Source of the DNA: Fredricksoniimonas sp964643325
GTDB lineage: Bacteria; Omnitrophota; Gorgyraeia; Zapsychrales; Fredricksoniimonadaceae
Direction of reading: 5' to 3'
Length of the DNA: 64,000 bases
Assembly: GCA_964643325.1 (NCBI GenBank)
Contig: CAZXSE010000002.1
Span: forward strand, 62,001 to 126,000
A program made the translations under genes and the position numbers. The notes under the pieces are model-generated. The model was not told the DNA's origin and ran no database searches. It saw only the letters and a list, made by a program, of their open reading frames with translations. Shown one piece after another: positions 41,293 through 49,266 of the stretch; position 1 is the stretch's first letter; each line of letters begins with the position of its first letter.

Positions 41293-42402
41293 TTATTCTC
41301 CCTCGATCAACCGCGCCGCGATCTCGTCGAGGACAAGGCGTCCTCTGTCCGTCGCGCGCACGCGCCCGTTGCTTTCCGTCAGGAACCCGGATGAGGCCAG
41401 GCCTGCAAATTCTTTTTGCTGTTCGGGCATCAACACCGCGCCATAACGCTTTTGTGCGGCCGCGATATCAACTCCTGCGTTCATGCGCAAGCCGAACAGG
41501 ACCGTTTCCATCATCTTGCGCCGTGGCGGCAACCGCTCTTCCCCTGTCCGCGCCGAGCCGCCCTCACGCATCATCGCCAGATACCGCGGCAGGGTGTCTG
41601 CGTTCCAGGAGCGCACCCCGTCGATATGAGAGTGCGCGCCCATGCCAAGCCCGATATATTCCCCGCCCTGCCAGTAATTCAAGTTGTGCCGCGATTCAAA
41701 CCCAGGGCGCGCAAAATTACTTACCTCGTACTGTTCGATCCCCGCCGCGTTCAACCGCGCGCATCCCCGGCGGTAAAGGTCCGCCTGCGCATCATCCGCG
41801 ACCGCTTCGCCCCGCACATGAAAAAGGCTTCGCGGCTCGATGGTAAGCGCGTACAAAGACACGTGGGTGGCACCAAGCGATACGGCCTGGTCAATGTCCC
41901 GTTCCATATCATCCGCGGACTGTCCGGGAAAACCAAAGATCACATCCACATTGATATTATCAAATCCCGCGGCTTTTAGCACTTCAAATGCCTGAATTCC
42001 CTGCGCTGGCGTGTGACGGCGCCCCAGATACGCAAGATATTTCTCATGGAACGACTGCATGCCATAACTGACACGCGTAACCCCGATCGATCTTACGCGC
42101 CGGGCCGCATCCGGCGTTACATCCTCGGGATTGAACTCGAATGTGAATTCACTTTCCACATCGCGCGGGCACAACGCGATGGCCGTGACCAACTGCTCAA
42201 TACCGTCTGGCGATAACGAGGACGGGGTGCCGCCCCCGACGTAAACGGACGTCACGGTCTGCCCGGCGTAAGAGCGCAATTCCCTCGCGAGCGCGGCGCA
42301 ATAATCTTTTTCATGGCGCACAGGCCCCGCCGCAACAGGAAAGGAACAGTACGGACATTTGTTCCTGCAAAAAGGAATATGGACATAAAGTGAACGGTTC
42401 AT
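41293..42402 (-). CDS. hemW: HemW-like radical SAM protein
   Basis: Radical SAM enzyme of the HemN/HemW group. The cluster motif is CRNKCPYC (Cys 12, 16, 19), followed by YVGGGTPSSL, FEFNPEDV, VSYGMQSF and FGFPGQS, with the HemW-type C-terminal helical domain. The 369-residue length and lack of HemN's N-terminal extension favour HemW, thought to insert haem into respiratory proteins, rather than coproporphyrinogen dehydrogenase. No other haem gene is visible here. Confidence 0.87.
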   Translation of the reverse strand: MNRSLYVHIPFCRNKCPYCSFPVAAGPVRHEKDYCAALARELRSYAGQTVTSVYVGGGTPSSLSPDGIEQLVTAIALCPRDVESEFTFEFNPEDVTPDAARRVRSIGVTRVSYGMQSFHEKYLAYLGRRHTPAQGIQAFEVLKAAGFDNINVDVIFGFPGQSADDMERDIDQAVSLGATHVSLYALTIEPRSLFHVRGEAVADDAQADLYRRGCARLNAAGIEQYEVSNFARPGFESRHNLNYWQGGEYIGLGMGAHSHIDGVRSWNADTLPRYLAMMREGGSARTGEERLPPRRKMMETVLFGLRMNAGVDIAAAQKRYGAVLMPEQQKEFAGLASSGFLTESNGRVRATDRGRLVLDEIAARLIEGE

Positions 42403-42530
42403 GAAATGAATTCCCCGCTTTTAAGACAATATATTCTCTAAAAAGTGACCGCCAGGGCAGTTGATCGCTTTTCCGTCGTAAAAAATGTGATCTTTTGATG
42501 CGCGTATTTTAAAAAAATATAAAATATTTT

Positions 42531-42558
42531 TTGCAACTTCACCTGCAAGTGTTATTAT
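42531..42558 (+). promoter_or_regulatory. Promoter of lysine-rich micro-gene 1
   Basis: TTGCAA and TATTAT, 16 bases apart, in an AT-rich stretch. A small inverted repeat, AAGTGTT (42548-42554) and AACACTT (42572-42578), surrounds the -10 and start region and could bind a regulator. The 42403-42530 stretch between hemW and this promoter holds no other feature I can support. Confidence 0.55.
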
Positions 42559-42601
42559 TAAATCAACATGCAACACTTAACTGGGAAAGGAGAAAATACC
42601 C

Positions 42602-42664
42602 ATGGCCGTTAAGAAAGCTAAGAAGAAGGTCACCAAGAAAGTCGCCAAGAAGAAGAAGAAATAG
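42602..42664 (+). CDS. Lysine-rich 20-residue microprotein
   Basis: Encodes a 20-residue peptide, MAVKKAKKKVTKKVAKKKKK, with 13 lysines and otherwise only Ala, Val, Thr and Met. The gene has its own promoter, GGAAAGGAG nine bases before the ATG, and a strong terminator 25 bases after the stop, so it is a complete transcription unit. The composition resembles the tails of histone H1-like bacterial DNA-binding proteins, suggesting nucleoid or RNA binding. Function unknown. A sister unit follows immediately. Confidence 0.75.
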   Translation: MAVKKAKKKVTKKVAKKKKK

Positions 42665-42688
42665 TACTTCTTTGCTCCATTTCTTGGG

Positions 42689-42719
42689 AAACCCTCTGTG
42701 CAAACAGAGGGTTTCTTAT
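42689..42719 (+). terminator. Terminator of micro-gene 1
   Basis: AAACCCTCTGT-gcaa-ACAGAGGGTTT followed by CTTATT: perfect 11-base arms. Almost identical to the terminator of micro-gene 2. Confidence 0.85.
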
Positions 42720-42749
42720 TTGCCGCAACCCTCCCCATGAAAAAACTTT

Positions 42750-42777
42750 TTGCGATCAGCCGCCGGCATGATACTAT
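42750..42777 (+). promoter_or_regulatory. Promoter of lysine-rich micro-gene 2
   Basis: TTGCGA and TACTAT, 16 bases apart. The leader AACGCTTAAC-acGGGAAAGGAGAT closely follows that of micro-gene 1 (AACACTTAAC-tGGGAAAGGAGAA), showing that the two units are duplicates. Confidence 0.5.
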
Positions 42778-42818
42778 AGTCACATTATTAACGCTTAACA
42801 CGGGAAAGGAGATGTCCT

Positions 42819-42899
42819 ATGGCTTGCTGCACTAAGAAATGTTCCAAGAAAGCTACCAAGAAAGCTCCTGCAAAGAAGACGGCGAAAAAGAAGAAGTAA
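42819..42899 (+). CDS. Cys- and Lys-rich 26-residue microprotein
   Basis: Encodes 26 residues beginning MACCTKKCSKKATKK and ending in AKKKK: thirteen lysines and three cysteines, the rest Ala, Thr, Ser and Pro. GGAAAGGAG lies nine bases before the ATG and a terminator follows 27 bases after the stop. It is the sister of the 20-residue gene upstream, differing by the CC-x3-C head, which could bind a metal or form disulphides. No known family recognised beyond likeness to histone H1-type basic tails. Confidence 0.75.
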   Translation: MACCTKKCSKKATKKAPAKKTAKKKK

Positions 42900-42921
42900 C
42901 CCTTCTTGATCCGTATGCTTT

Positions 42922-43635
42922 CTAAGAACCCTCTGTGCGAACAGAGGGTTTCTTATTTTCCGACGGAACAAGCCCCGCGAACACGATCCCCAGTTCATAA
43001 AGCAACACCAGCGGCACGGCCAGCATCAATTGCGACACAACATCCGGCGGGGTCAATACAGCGGCCACGATCAGGACCGCCACCACGGCAAATTTTCTTT
43101 TTTCAATCAGCCAGGCCCTCTGCACCACGCCTAGGCGCGCCAGCATAAAAAGCAAGACCGGCAATTCGAACGCAACAGCGAACGCAAGGACCACATTAAC
43201 AACATACGCAACATACTTATCCAGCGTGATGAGCGGCCGGATGCCTTCCGCGGCATATCCAAGAAAGAATTGCAGCGACATCGGAAGGACAACGAAGAAC
43301 GCGAACGTTCCCCCGAAAAGAAAAAGCGCGAGTGCAACCGGCCCGTAAATGTGAACGATCTTCTTTTCATCAGGTAGCAGGCCGGCGGCGACGAAATCCC
43401 AAATATGAAAGAAGATATACGGCGAGCTGACCACCACACCGCCCCACAAGACCACATTCCAGTATGCCACGAAAGCATCGGGCGGTGACAGAAAAACAAG
43501 CTCTCCGGCGGGACGGACCAGGAATGAAAGGATCGCGCCGGCGCAAGGATACAACACGGCGCAAGCCGCGATATAAAGGATCAGGCATTTGAGGATCCGC
43601 GCGCGGGCCTCGTTCACATGATCCCAGAACAACAT
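42922..43635 (-). CDS. tatC: Twin-arginine translocase subunit TatC
   Basis: Core of the Tat exporter of folded proteins. The ATG at 43635, one base after the tatA stop, gives MLFWDHVNEARARILK, equivalent to the conserved HL-x-ELR-x-R start. Six membrane segments follow, including the SPYIFFHIWDFVAAGLLPDEKK segment and FELPVLLFMLARLGVV. 237 residues. The last dozen residues (KKPSVRTEGS) come from the terminator hairpin, suggesting that insertion of this hairpin replaced the old end of the gene. Longer upstream readings are not credible. Confidence 0.93.
   Translation of the reverse strand: MLFWDHVNEARARILKCLILYIAACAVLYPCAGAILSFLVRPAGELVFLSPPDAFVAYWNVVLWGGVVVSSPYIFFHIWDFVAAGLLPDEKKIVHIYGPVALALFLFGGTFAFFVVLPMSLQFFLGYAAEGIRPLITLDKYVAYVVNVVLAFAVAFELPVLLFMLARLGVVQRAWLIEKRKFAVVAVLIVAAVLTPPDVVSQLMLAVPLVLLYELGIVFAGLVPSENKKPSVRTEGS
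42927..42959. terminator. Bidirectional terminator between micro-gene 2 and tatC
   Basis: AACCCTCTGT-gcga-ACAGAGGGTT followed by TCTTATTTTC on the plus strand. The tatC gene, running the other way, ends inside this hairpin, so its last codons are written by the terminator. Confidence 0.8.
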
Positions 43636-43636
43636 G

Positions 43637-43810
43637 TCACTTCTTTCCGTCGGCATCCTCATTCTCTTTCGAAGTGCCTTTGAACGCGGCATTGAACTCG
43701 CGCATCGCCTTGCCAATGGCCGCGCCGATCTCGGGCAGGCGCCGGGCGCCGAACAATAACAGGATGACGGCCGCGATAAGAAGCAATTCACCAAAACCGA
43801 TCCGTCCCAT
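43637..43810 (-). CDS. tatA: Twin-arginine translocase subunit TatA
   Basis: Pore-forming Tat subunit, 57 residues. MGRIGFGELLLIAAVILLLFG is the single membrane helix, followed by the ARRLPEIGAAIGKAMREF amphipathic helix with the conserved FG-x-x-x-LP-x-x-G pattern. The start has AAGGAG at the right distance. No separate TatB is visible, so this is likely a minimal TatAC system. It is directly downstream of the pilus/conjugation-like operon but has its own 60-base leader. Confidence 0.93.
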   Translation of the reverse strand: MGRIGFGELLLIAAVILLLFGARRLPEIGAAIGKAMREFNAAFKGTSKENEDADGKK

Positions 43811-43874
43811 AAGCTCTCCTTTGTTATGCGTTTTTTGTATCTTACCAAAACAAGCGCCGGGAAAGAAAGATTTT

Positions 43875-45113
43875 TCAGAAGTTGACCAGCATCTCCCGGA
43901 GCGTCACAAGCCCCGTCGATGCAGGGCCATGTCTTTGCCGGCGCATGCGACTCGCATCAGCCGCCTCTGCCGCGGCCGCCAAAAGCTCTTTGTACGCGAT
44001 CGGCCCGTCCTGGCCGCGGCCATCAGCGGCGCGCTCCAGCACATCTCTCTTCTCTAATAAGATACTGCGAAAAGCATCATTGAGCGCCGGGTCCCGCGCG
44101 CAAGTTCCCAGATATCCCGCGGCCTCCTGATATTTCTGACGCACCTGCCAGAGTGCCCGAGCGCTTGCCAGTTTTAGGAAAAAAGCATCCCTCTGGTCAT
44201 CGTCAAGCATGACAAGATCAGCGAAGGTCCGCGCCGTCACAGGAACTCCAGGCAAAGAAAGCTCTTCCAGCACCGCAATGCCCACGCGCCCGGTTTGCAA
44301 GAACTTTCTCCATGCCTCCCTCCATTGGCGCAAAACGGCTTGGCGTTCAAGGGATACTTTTCCCTCGAAAGTAACCTGAGGCAAAACCTCGGTCACTCCT
44401 CCGTCGGCAATAATGCGGTCTCCGGCTATGGCGATGATCCTGTCGATCCTGCTTTTCTCAAACCCCAGGCGGGCCAGGGCCTGCGCCAGCACATGAATGC
44501 GCCGGCGTCCATCCTGAAGGGATGTTTGCCCGTCAACGCTCACCAGTGAATCAAAGGGCTGCCGCGACTTCTGACACAAGCGCATCGCCTCGACCAAACC
44601 TCTCGCTTCATGCTGCTGGAGACATTCAAGTTCCGACTGGCTGGACAACCGCCACGCCTCTCCGCCAGCCGCGCGCCTGGCATCCAGAAGCCGCACCTGT
44701 TCAATGGCCAGCCGCTCATACGCACTCATCCGGTAATGCTTGATCACGTCCGCCATGGCTGGCGAAGAATATTCCAGAAGAAGCAAGGATGGCCTGATGC
44801 CGGCTGCCAGCGTCTGATAATTCCTGTCCCGGGTAAGTTGTTCGCGTAAGAAAAGATCGAACGACCGATCAAGGTCGTCGAGCCCTTGCGGGCGCACAAG
44901 CCCATCGGTCTCCAATGCCCTGACATTCGAAATGCTGCGCTCGCTCGCGGCAGCGTCGATCGCCGGGGTCTGCATATAAAATGACCCGCGATCATGCGCC
45001 AACACCTCACGCAATCCCGTATCAGCTGGACGTTGATGCTCAAAAATATCCGCAGCCGCGCCAGATCCTGCCGCGCACGCGAGCAGCATAACAACCGCAG
45101 CGCGCATGTTCAT
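43875..45113 (-). CDS. Exported protein resembling integrating conjugative element family PFL_4711
   Basis: Periplasmic protein of 412 residues with a signal peptide (1-21, ending GAAA). A central SELECLQQHEARGLVEAMRLC segment (Cys pair) and the C-terminal helical part, LPGVPVTARTFADLVMLDDDQRDAFFLKLASARALWQV continuing into LGTCARDP, resemble the end of the PFL_4711 (TIGR03755) conjugative-element family as I remember it. The N-terminal half I do not recognise. It overlaps the gene before it by four bases and is the last gene of the operon. With TraU next to it, a role in a DNA-transfer or pilus complex is plausible. Homology is a judgement from memory, not a search. Confidence 0.5.
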   Translation of the reverse strand: MNMRAAVVMLLACAAGSGAAADIFEHQRPADTGLREVLAHDRGSFYMQTPAIDAAASERSISNVRALETDGLVRPQGLDDLDRSFDLFLREQLTRDRNYQTLAAGIRPSLLLLEYSSPAMADVIKHYRMSAYERLAIEQVRLLDARRAAGGEAWRLSSQSELECLQQHEARGLVEAMRLCQKSRQPFDSLVSVDGQTSLQDGRRRIHVLAQALARLGFEKSRIDRIIAIAGDRIIADGGVTEVLPQVTFEGKVSLERQAVLRQWREAWRKFLQTGRVGIAVLEELSLPGVPVTARTFADLVMLDDDQRDAFFLKLASARALWQVRQKYQEAAGYLGTCARDPALNDAFRSILLEKRDVLERAADGRGQDGPIAYKELLAAAAEAADASRMRRQRHGPASTGLVTLREMLVNF

Positions 45114-45418
45114 GGCACAACCTCTTCTTCCGCCGCCTCAACAAGACGACGAGCGCGCATGAAACGCTCTACACGCTCGCGGCTCCAGATGACATAGCGC
45201 CGCGCTTTTGCCGTCGTCGGGTCCTGAAGAAGGTCGTCAACGACCGAAAGAACGGCTGCCTGCGATTGTTGTCCCGAAACATCGGCAGCATCTTTCTGCA
45301 GCGCGAAATAATCAACAACGCTCAGATGGAAAATATCCTCCCCGGCCGACAAGGGCAGCGTCTGCGCCAACCACGCGATCAAAACAAACAGCATTCTTTT
45401 TTTCGCCAGTAGATCCAT
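45110..45418 (-). CDS. Small exported protein of the pilus/conjugation operon
   Basis: Unrecognised protein of 102 residues. The n-region KKR, a hydrophobic core MLFVLIAWLAQTLPL and an SAG cleavage site make a signal peptide. The mature part is short and helical, with LLQDPTTAKARRYVIWSRERVERF near the end, a pattern reminiscent of small TraF/TraW-like partners but too short to assign. It starts inside the traU-like gene and ends in a four-base overlap with the next gene, so its product is coupled to both. An ATG eight codons further in is an equally possible start. Confidence 0.6.
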   Translation of the reverse strand: MDLLAKKRMLFVLIAWLAQTLPLSAGEDIFHLSVVDYFALQKDAADVSGQQSQAAVLSVVDDLLQDPTTAKARRYVIWSRERVERFMRARRLVEAAEEEVVP

Positions 45419-46284
45419 ACATACCGTCCGTTCATTGAGCGCGCGCCGTAGTCCCAAAGCCCGGGGTCCCTACCGATGGACATGCAAGGGCGCGTCACCG
45501 GCGATACCAGCTGCATCCGGTCGTAACGCACGCTCGGCCAAAAAAGCACGGGCATGATCACCCGGCGCGGGATCTGCGGTTTGAACGAAGCCGCGTCCAC
45601 GGCGCGAAATGCGGCCATGGCCGATGCCACAACCTCGCTGGCATGCACGCTAAAACCTGTACGCGGATAAACACTGCCCCAATTGCCCATGCACAACCCC
45701 GGCAATGCCGCGCCAAAGCGGTCACACATAGGGGCCAACCTTTGTGTCATGACCGCCATGGGCTCATGCCGTTCCATTTCGCCCATGCGCCATTCACGCG
45801 CATCCATCTCGCTCAAGTAACTGACCGTGCCCGCAAAGTCTGGCGGCCCCTCGCACGGCGCTTCAATAGCCGCGGACAACGCATCCGAGAAAGGAAATCC
45901 GAAAACATGCGCCTCGTTCATGCGCAAGGACGATGTGTCCGCCTGCGCACCGCCACCCGCAACAATATCCCCCGGGCATCCGCCCTGCGCCCCGGCGGAT
46001 AAGGCAGCCCGCACCACAGATACGCCGCCCAAAGACGTAACGAGGCCTTTGAATTCCAGGATGCCAGTCTCGCCGGAGCGCGGCAAGGTCTCCACCAAAA
46101 GCACCGGCTGCCAATAGCGCACTTTAATACCAACAAAAGGCGGCGTGTTCCGGCGACAAACACCTATTGTCTCAAACTGCACGCAGGCAAGGTCCGCGCG
46201 GGCCGCCAATACCATCGCGCTTTCTTCGCCGCGCGCAACGCCGGAAAGCCCGACCAGCAACAGGACAACCAGCAAAGAACGCAC
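45379..46284 (-). CDS. TraU-like conjugative element protein (PFL_4710 family)
   Basis: Exported Cys-rich protein of 301 residues matching the TraU-like PFL_4710 (TIGR03756) family of integrative conjugative elements: LACVQFETIGVCRR, VGIKVRYWQPVLLVETLP, CMGNWGSVYPRTGF, a late SPVTRPCMSIG and the terminal NGRYVWIYWRKKECC all have counterparts in that family. TraU is needed for DNA transfer in F-like systems. The GTG start at 46284 has AGGGGGTG upstream and lies one base after the previous stop. A longer reading would run through the previous gene. Signal peptide 1-18. No relaxase or VirB4 ATPase is in the window. Confidence 0.75.
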   Translation of the reverse strand: MRSLLVVLLLVGLSGVARGEESAMVLAARADLACVQFETIGVCRRNTPPFVGIKVRYWQPVLLVETLPRSGETGILEFKGLVTSLGGVSVVRAALSAGAQGGCPGDIVAGGGAQADTSSLRMNEAHVFGFPFSDALSAAIEAPCEGPPDFAGTVSYLSEMDAREWRMGEMERHEPMAVMTQRLAPMCDRFGAALPGLCMGNWGSVYPRTGFSVHASEVVASAMAAFRAVDAASFKPQIPRRVIMPVLFWPSVRYDRMQLVSPVTRPCMSIGRDPGLWDYGARSMNGRYVWIYWRKKECCLF

Positions 46285-46285
46285 A

Positions 46286-47173
46286 TCACCCCCTGATGAT
46301 CCAGTAAAGCGCCATGGACGGCTGTAAATTATTATGCGGCATATCGCCGCCCGCGGGATTTGTGTTCGACCATTGCGGGCTTGTCGCCACCAGCGATGAA
46401 TGCCCGTCATAACGGCCCGAAAGGAATGTGGCATAATAAGCATGCGAATGCGACGGCATTTCGGCCACGGTCAGCTGATGTCTTTCTTCGCCGAGCATGC
46501 TCCCCAAGATCCTGGCCCGCGCATCGCTGATCACATTGGCCGCGCCAGAGCCCATATCATCAAGCCCCATCACAGTCCGCCCCCGAAGGTCCGGCACATT
46601 GAACGTCGTTGCACCATCGCCCGCGCCGTACATTGTCCCGATCACGGCAAAAAGCCCTGCCTGCTGGGCGCGCGATACCGCCCGGCCGTCGCACACGAAC
46701 CATCCCGGCGGAATAGCCTCCGACGGCCATGGGATGATCGTGCCCGCGGGGACCGCATTCATGGCCGCACCCGGCGGCGTCACGCTCACGATAACATCCG
46801 CGCCCTGTACTGACGCCATCGGCAACAAGGATGCCGTGACCGGCGCCATTGTCTCAATGACCGTTGCCGTCACCTCACAATTAGCCCCGTCGGGATGAAT
46901 GATATATGCATGCCCAAAGGGATCTTGCCCGCTCCAGGCGTCATCCAGTAAGCCCGAGGCGCGCAGCTCCTCCATCCCCTGTGGCCAGGCATGCTCGCGG
47001 ATATAATAGCCGCGCAGCGCCTCGGCAAGTTGCGACATCTCCAGGGCGGTCGTGCGCGCTGCCTCGACATGAACGGACCTTACAAAGTTTGGCACAGCCG
47101 CACTCGCGAGGATCAGGGACAACACAACGACCAGCGACAATTCGATCAACGTAAAAGCTTTGTCACGGTGCAT
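46286..47173 (-). CDS. Type IV prepilin fused to a phage tail-collar domain
   Basis: The N-terminus HRDKA-FTLIELSLVVVLSLIL is a class III prepilin signal with Glu5, and GQDPFGHAYII is the usual pseudopilin motif near 82-92. From about residue 140 to the end (295) the protein is a tail-collar/MDP-type domain: AGTIIPWPSEAIPPGWFVCDG, VPDLRGRTVMGLD, the PSHSHAY His cluster and a C-terminal NNLQPSMALYWIIRG. Phage collar domains build receptor-binding fibres, so this is a good candidate for a pilus-tip adhesin, analogous in role to PilV of R64 thin pili. The ATG at 47173 is set by AAGGAG. Domain reading confident, role inferred. Confidence 0.85.
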   Translation of the reverse strand: MHRDKAFTLIELSLVVVLSLILASAAVPNFVRSVHVEAARTTALEMSQLAEALRGYYIREHAWPQGMEELRASGLLDDAWSGQDPFGHAYIIHPDGANCEVTATVIETMAPVTASLLPMASVQGADVIVSVTPPGAAMNAVPAGTIIPWPSEAIPPGWFVCDGRAVSRAQQAGLFAVIGTMYGAGDGATTFNVPDLRGRTVMGLDDMGSGAANVISDARARILGSMLGEERHQLTVAEMPSHSHAYYATFLSGRYDGHSSLVATSPQWSNTNPAGGDMPHNNLQPSMALYWIIRG

Positions 47174-47642
47174 AAAGCTCCTTGTGTTCATACGCCAGCC
47201 GTCCTGCTATGCCGTAGCGCCGCCCCGTCGAGAGTCGGACCCTGCTATTGCTGCCCGATGGCGTGATCATCATCAGATCCCCTTGCGTCAGCAGCCCATG
47301 AATGCCCGCCGGCATGTCGGTCTCCACCCAGGCCAAACCCGCGCTGGCGCCAAGCACATAAGGGTACCCCCAGACATTGTGCTCAGGTGCTCGGGCCAGC
47401 ATGGTGTGCAGCTCGGGCCACGATCCCGGCCAGCTTTGATGGATCGCGTCATATTGCCGGGCAGCCTCAAGGATCGCGCTCATATCCCGCAGTGTCCGGC
47501 GCGCACGCGCCGCCTCAAGTCCGCGGCCCGCGGACAGCCCAACGACTGCAACCATGACCCCGCCGAGCGCCAGCGCCAGGGATATTTCCCATAATCCCAT
47601 GGCACGAGAAGATCTTGCGCGCCCTAGAATGTGGCTTTCCAT
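47163..47642 (-). CDS. Pseudopilin-like minor pilus protein
   Basis: Protein of 159 residues (or about 145 if the internal ATG at 47600 is used) with a short basic N-terminus, then AMGLWEISLALALGGVMVAVVGL, a pilin-like helix. The Glu is at +3 after the likely Gly rather than +5, so peptidase processing is uncertain. The remainder has a short beta region with VWGYPYVLGAS, recalling the pseudopilin WGxPY motif. It overlaps the major pilin gene and the collar-pilin gene, confirming membership of the operon. Confidence 0.7.
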   Translation of the reverse strand: MESHILGRARSSRAMGLWEISLALALGGVMVAVVGLSAGRGLEAARARRTLRDMSAILEAARQYDAIHQSWPGSWPELHTMLARAPEHNVWGYPYVLGASAGLAWVETDMPAGIHGLLTQGDLMMITPSGSNSRVRLSTGRRYGIAGRLAYEHKELYAP

Positions 47643-48061
47643 GAACGAGAACCGGCATCATAAGTGATGGCCTCAGCCTTGGCAGCGAACATGGCGGTCA
47701 GTTCGGCACTCACACCCGACGGGATATTGGCCAGCGCAATATCAACCTTGGTATTATCCGCGCTGTTCGCGACAACGGCATAGTCGCCGCCAAAACTGTT
47801 CGCCTTCAGCGGATCAAAACTATTCGGCAAAAGCCCCGCAGCCTTAAGCGCCGTAATGCTAATACCCGCATATGTCAGGCTCGGCGCCGCGATATAATTT
47901 TGCGATGCCAACCGCAGATTATTGACCGCCTCGGTCTCGCGCTGCAGCCGGCATTTGTTCATCATGCCCCCGCCTGCCGCGACCACCCCGATCAGGACCG
48001 TGATAAGCCCGACGGCAATGGCCAGTTCAATGAGCGAAAAACCTCTTTTGTTCTTTTTCAT
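47624..48061 (-). CDS. Type IV pilin (PilS-like)
   Basis: Probable major pilin of 145 residues. MKKNKRG-FSLIELAIAVGLITVLIGVV is a textbook class III prepilin signal: basic leader, Gly at -1, Phe at +1, Glu at +5. The body, with LRLASQNYIAAPSLTYAGISITALKAAGLLPN, resembles PilS-type pilins of R64-like thin pili and ICE-borne type IVb pili. AAGGAG precedes the ATG at 48061. A longer reading would run into the pilR-like gene. Confidence 0.85.
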   Translation of the reverse strand: MKKNKRGFSLIELAIAVGLITVLIGVVAAGGGMMNKCRLQRETEAVNNLRLASQNYIAAPSLTYAGISITALKAAGLLPNSFDPLKANSFGGDYAVVANSADNTKVDIALANIPSGVSAELTAMFAAKAEAITYDAGSRSWKATF

Positions 48062-48078
48062 GCCAGCTCCTTTTGTTG

Positions 48079-49266
48079 TCACGGGTTCAATGCCCCGATA
48101 CGGGTGAGGTTCCCGTAAACAGGCTGCAAAAAAGCAAAAGCCATCGCGGCCACGAAGATCGCGCATAACGCCAACGCTGCAGGCTGGAACACGGACGCGA
48201 GCAACTGGGCGCGCCTCTCAAATGACTGGTAATACAATTTAAAGATGCGTTCGCAATAACCGTCATAACATCCCATTTCCTCGCCGAGGCGGATGGTCTC
48301 GACCACCACGCGCGGAAAATAACACGTTGCGGCCAAGGCGCCCGAGAATGTATGCCCGGCGGCAAGCGACCGCCGGCAATCTTCCAGGCGGGCGCCTGTG
48401 CTGTTAGGCGCGTCAACCGCGGCCTCTGCCAGGGCCGTGTCCAGCGGTATCCCGCTCTTTAAACGCACAAAAAGATCGAAGAAACACAGCGCTATCTCAA
48501 GGTCCCGGCGTAGCGCCCCGACCAGCGGCAGGCGGGATACAATGCCGTCAAATCTTTTGGCCGCAACCAAGACCGCAACGATCGCGATAACAACGCCGGC
48601 CAGGGCCGCGAGCCATCCGGCGCGCACCCCCTCTGCCAGCGCCAGCATCGATCGCGTCAAGATGCTGTTCATCGCATCCGGTGGCAATAATGGCGCCAGT
48701 TGCGGCACCACGCGCTCGGCCGCGTACACGAGCGCCGCCATCAACAGAACAAGGATGCCCGCCGGATAGAACAGCGCGGCCGAACATTTTTCCCTCAAGC
48801 CCGCGGATAACTGAAAATGATCCGCTAAAAGCGCCATCACAACAGGCATGTTGCCCGCGCGCTCGCCCGCGCCTGTTACGCGCACCGCCAGCGTCGGGAA
48901 TATCTTCGCCTCTTCCATGGCCTGCGCCAGGGATGATCCGGCCGACAAACTTTCCGCCATCCCGGCGCATGCCGCAACGATACGCCCGTCCTGCGCGGAG
49001 TCCCTGAAGATCATCAGGACCTTTTCGAGCGAGAGGCCCGCGCCCAGCATATTAGAGAAGTCCCTGAAAAAGAACCCTAACCGCTGCGGCGGGACCTTGC
49101 CCGCGCCCATCACACCAGCCAACGACTGCATGATGTCCACCTCCAGCGCAATAAGGCATAATCGCCGGGCCACAAGACGCGCACGCACATCCGCGCATGC
49201 CCCGCACGCAAGGCCTCTGACCTCGCGCGCTTGCGTATCAACCGCTATATAATTCCAGATCATCAT
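48079..49266 (-). CDS. Type II secretion F/PilC-PilR-like inner-membrane protein
   Basis: Platform protein on which the pilus motor acts. The 395-residue protein has two T2SSF domains (about 60-190 and 265-390), each starting with a helical FFRDFSNMLGAGLSLEKVL or LFVRLKSGIPLDTALAEA pattern, and three membrane helices (about 175-195, 215-240 and 365-385). It overlaps the ATPase gene by four bases, so motor and platform are made together. Confidence 0.88.
   Translation of the reverse strand: MMIWNYIAVDTQAREVRGLACGACADVRARLVARRLCLIALEVDIMQSLAGVMGAGKVPPQRLGFFFRDFSNMLGAGLSLEKVLMIFRDSAQDGRIVAACAGMAESLSAGSSLAQAMEEAKIFPTLAVRVTGAGERAGNMPVVMALLADHFQLSAGLREKCSAALFYPAGILVLLMAALVYAAERVVPQLAPLLPPDAMNSILTRSMLALAEGVRAGWLAALAGVVIAIVAVLVAAKRFDGIVSRLPLVGALRRDLEIALCFFDLFVRLKSGIPLDTALAEAAVDAPNSTGARLEDCRRSLAAGHTFSGALAATCYFPRVVVETIRLGEEMGCYDGYCERIFKLYYQSFERRAQLLASVFQPAALALCAIFVAAMAFAFLQPVYGNLTRIGALNP

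Noticed and set aside
42577..42998. Minus-strand small genes opposite the lysine-rich micro-genes
   Set aside because: Lys codons read backwards give Phe/Leu runs. These frames contain the terminators and lack promoters on that strand.
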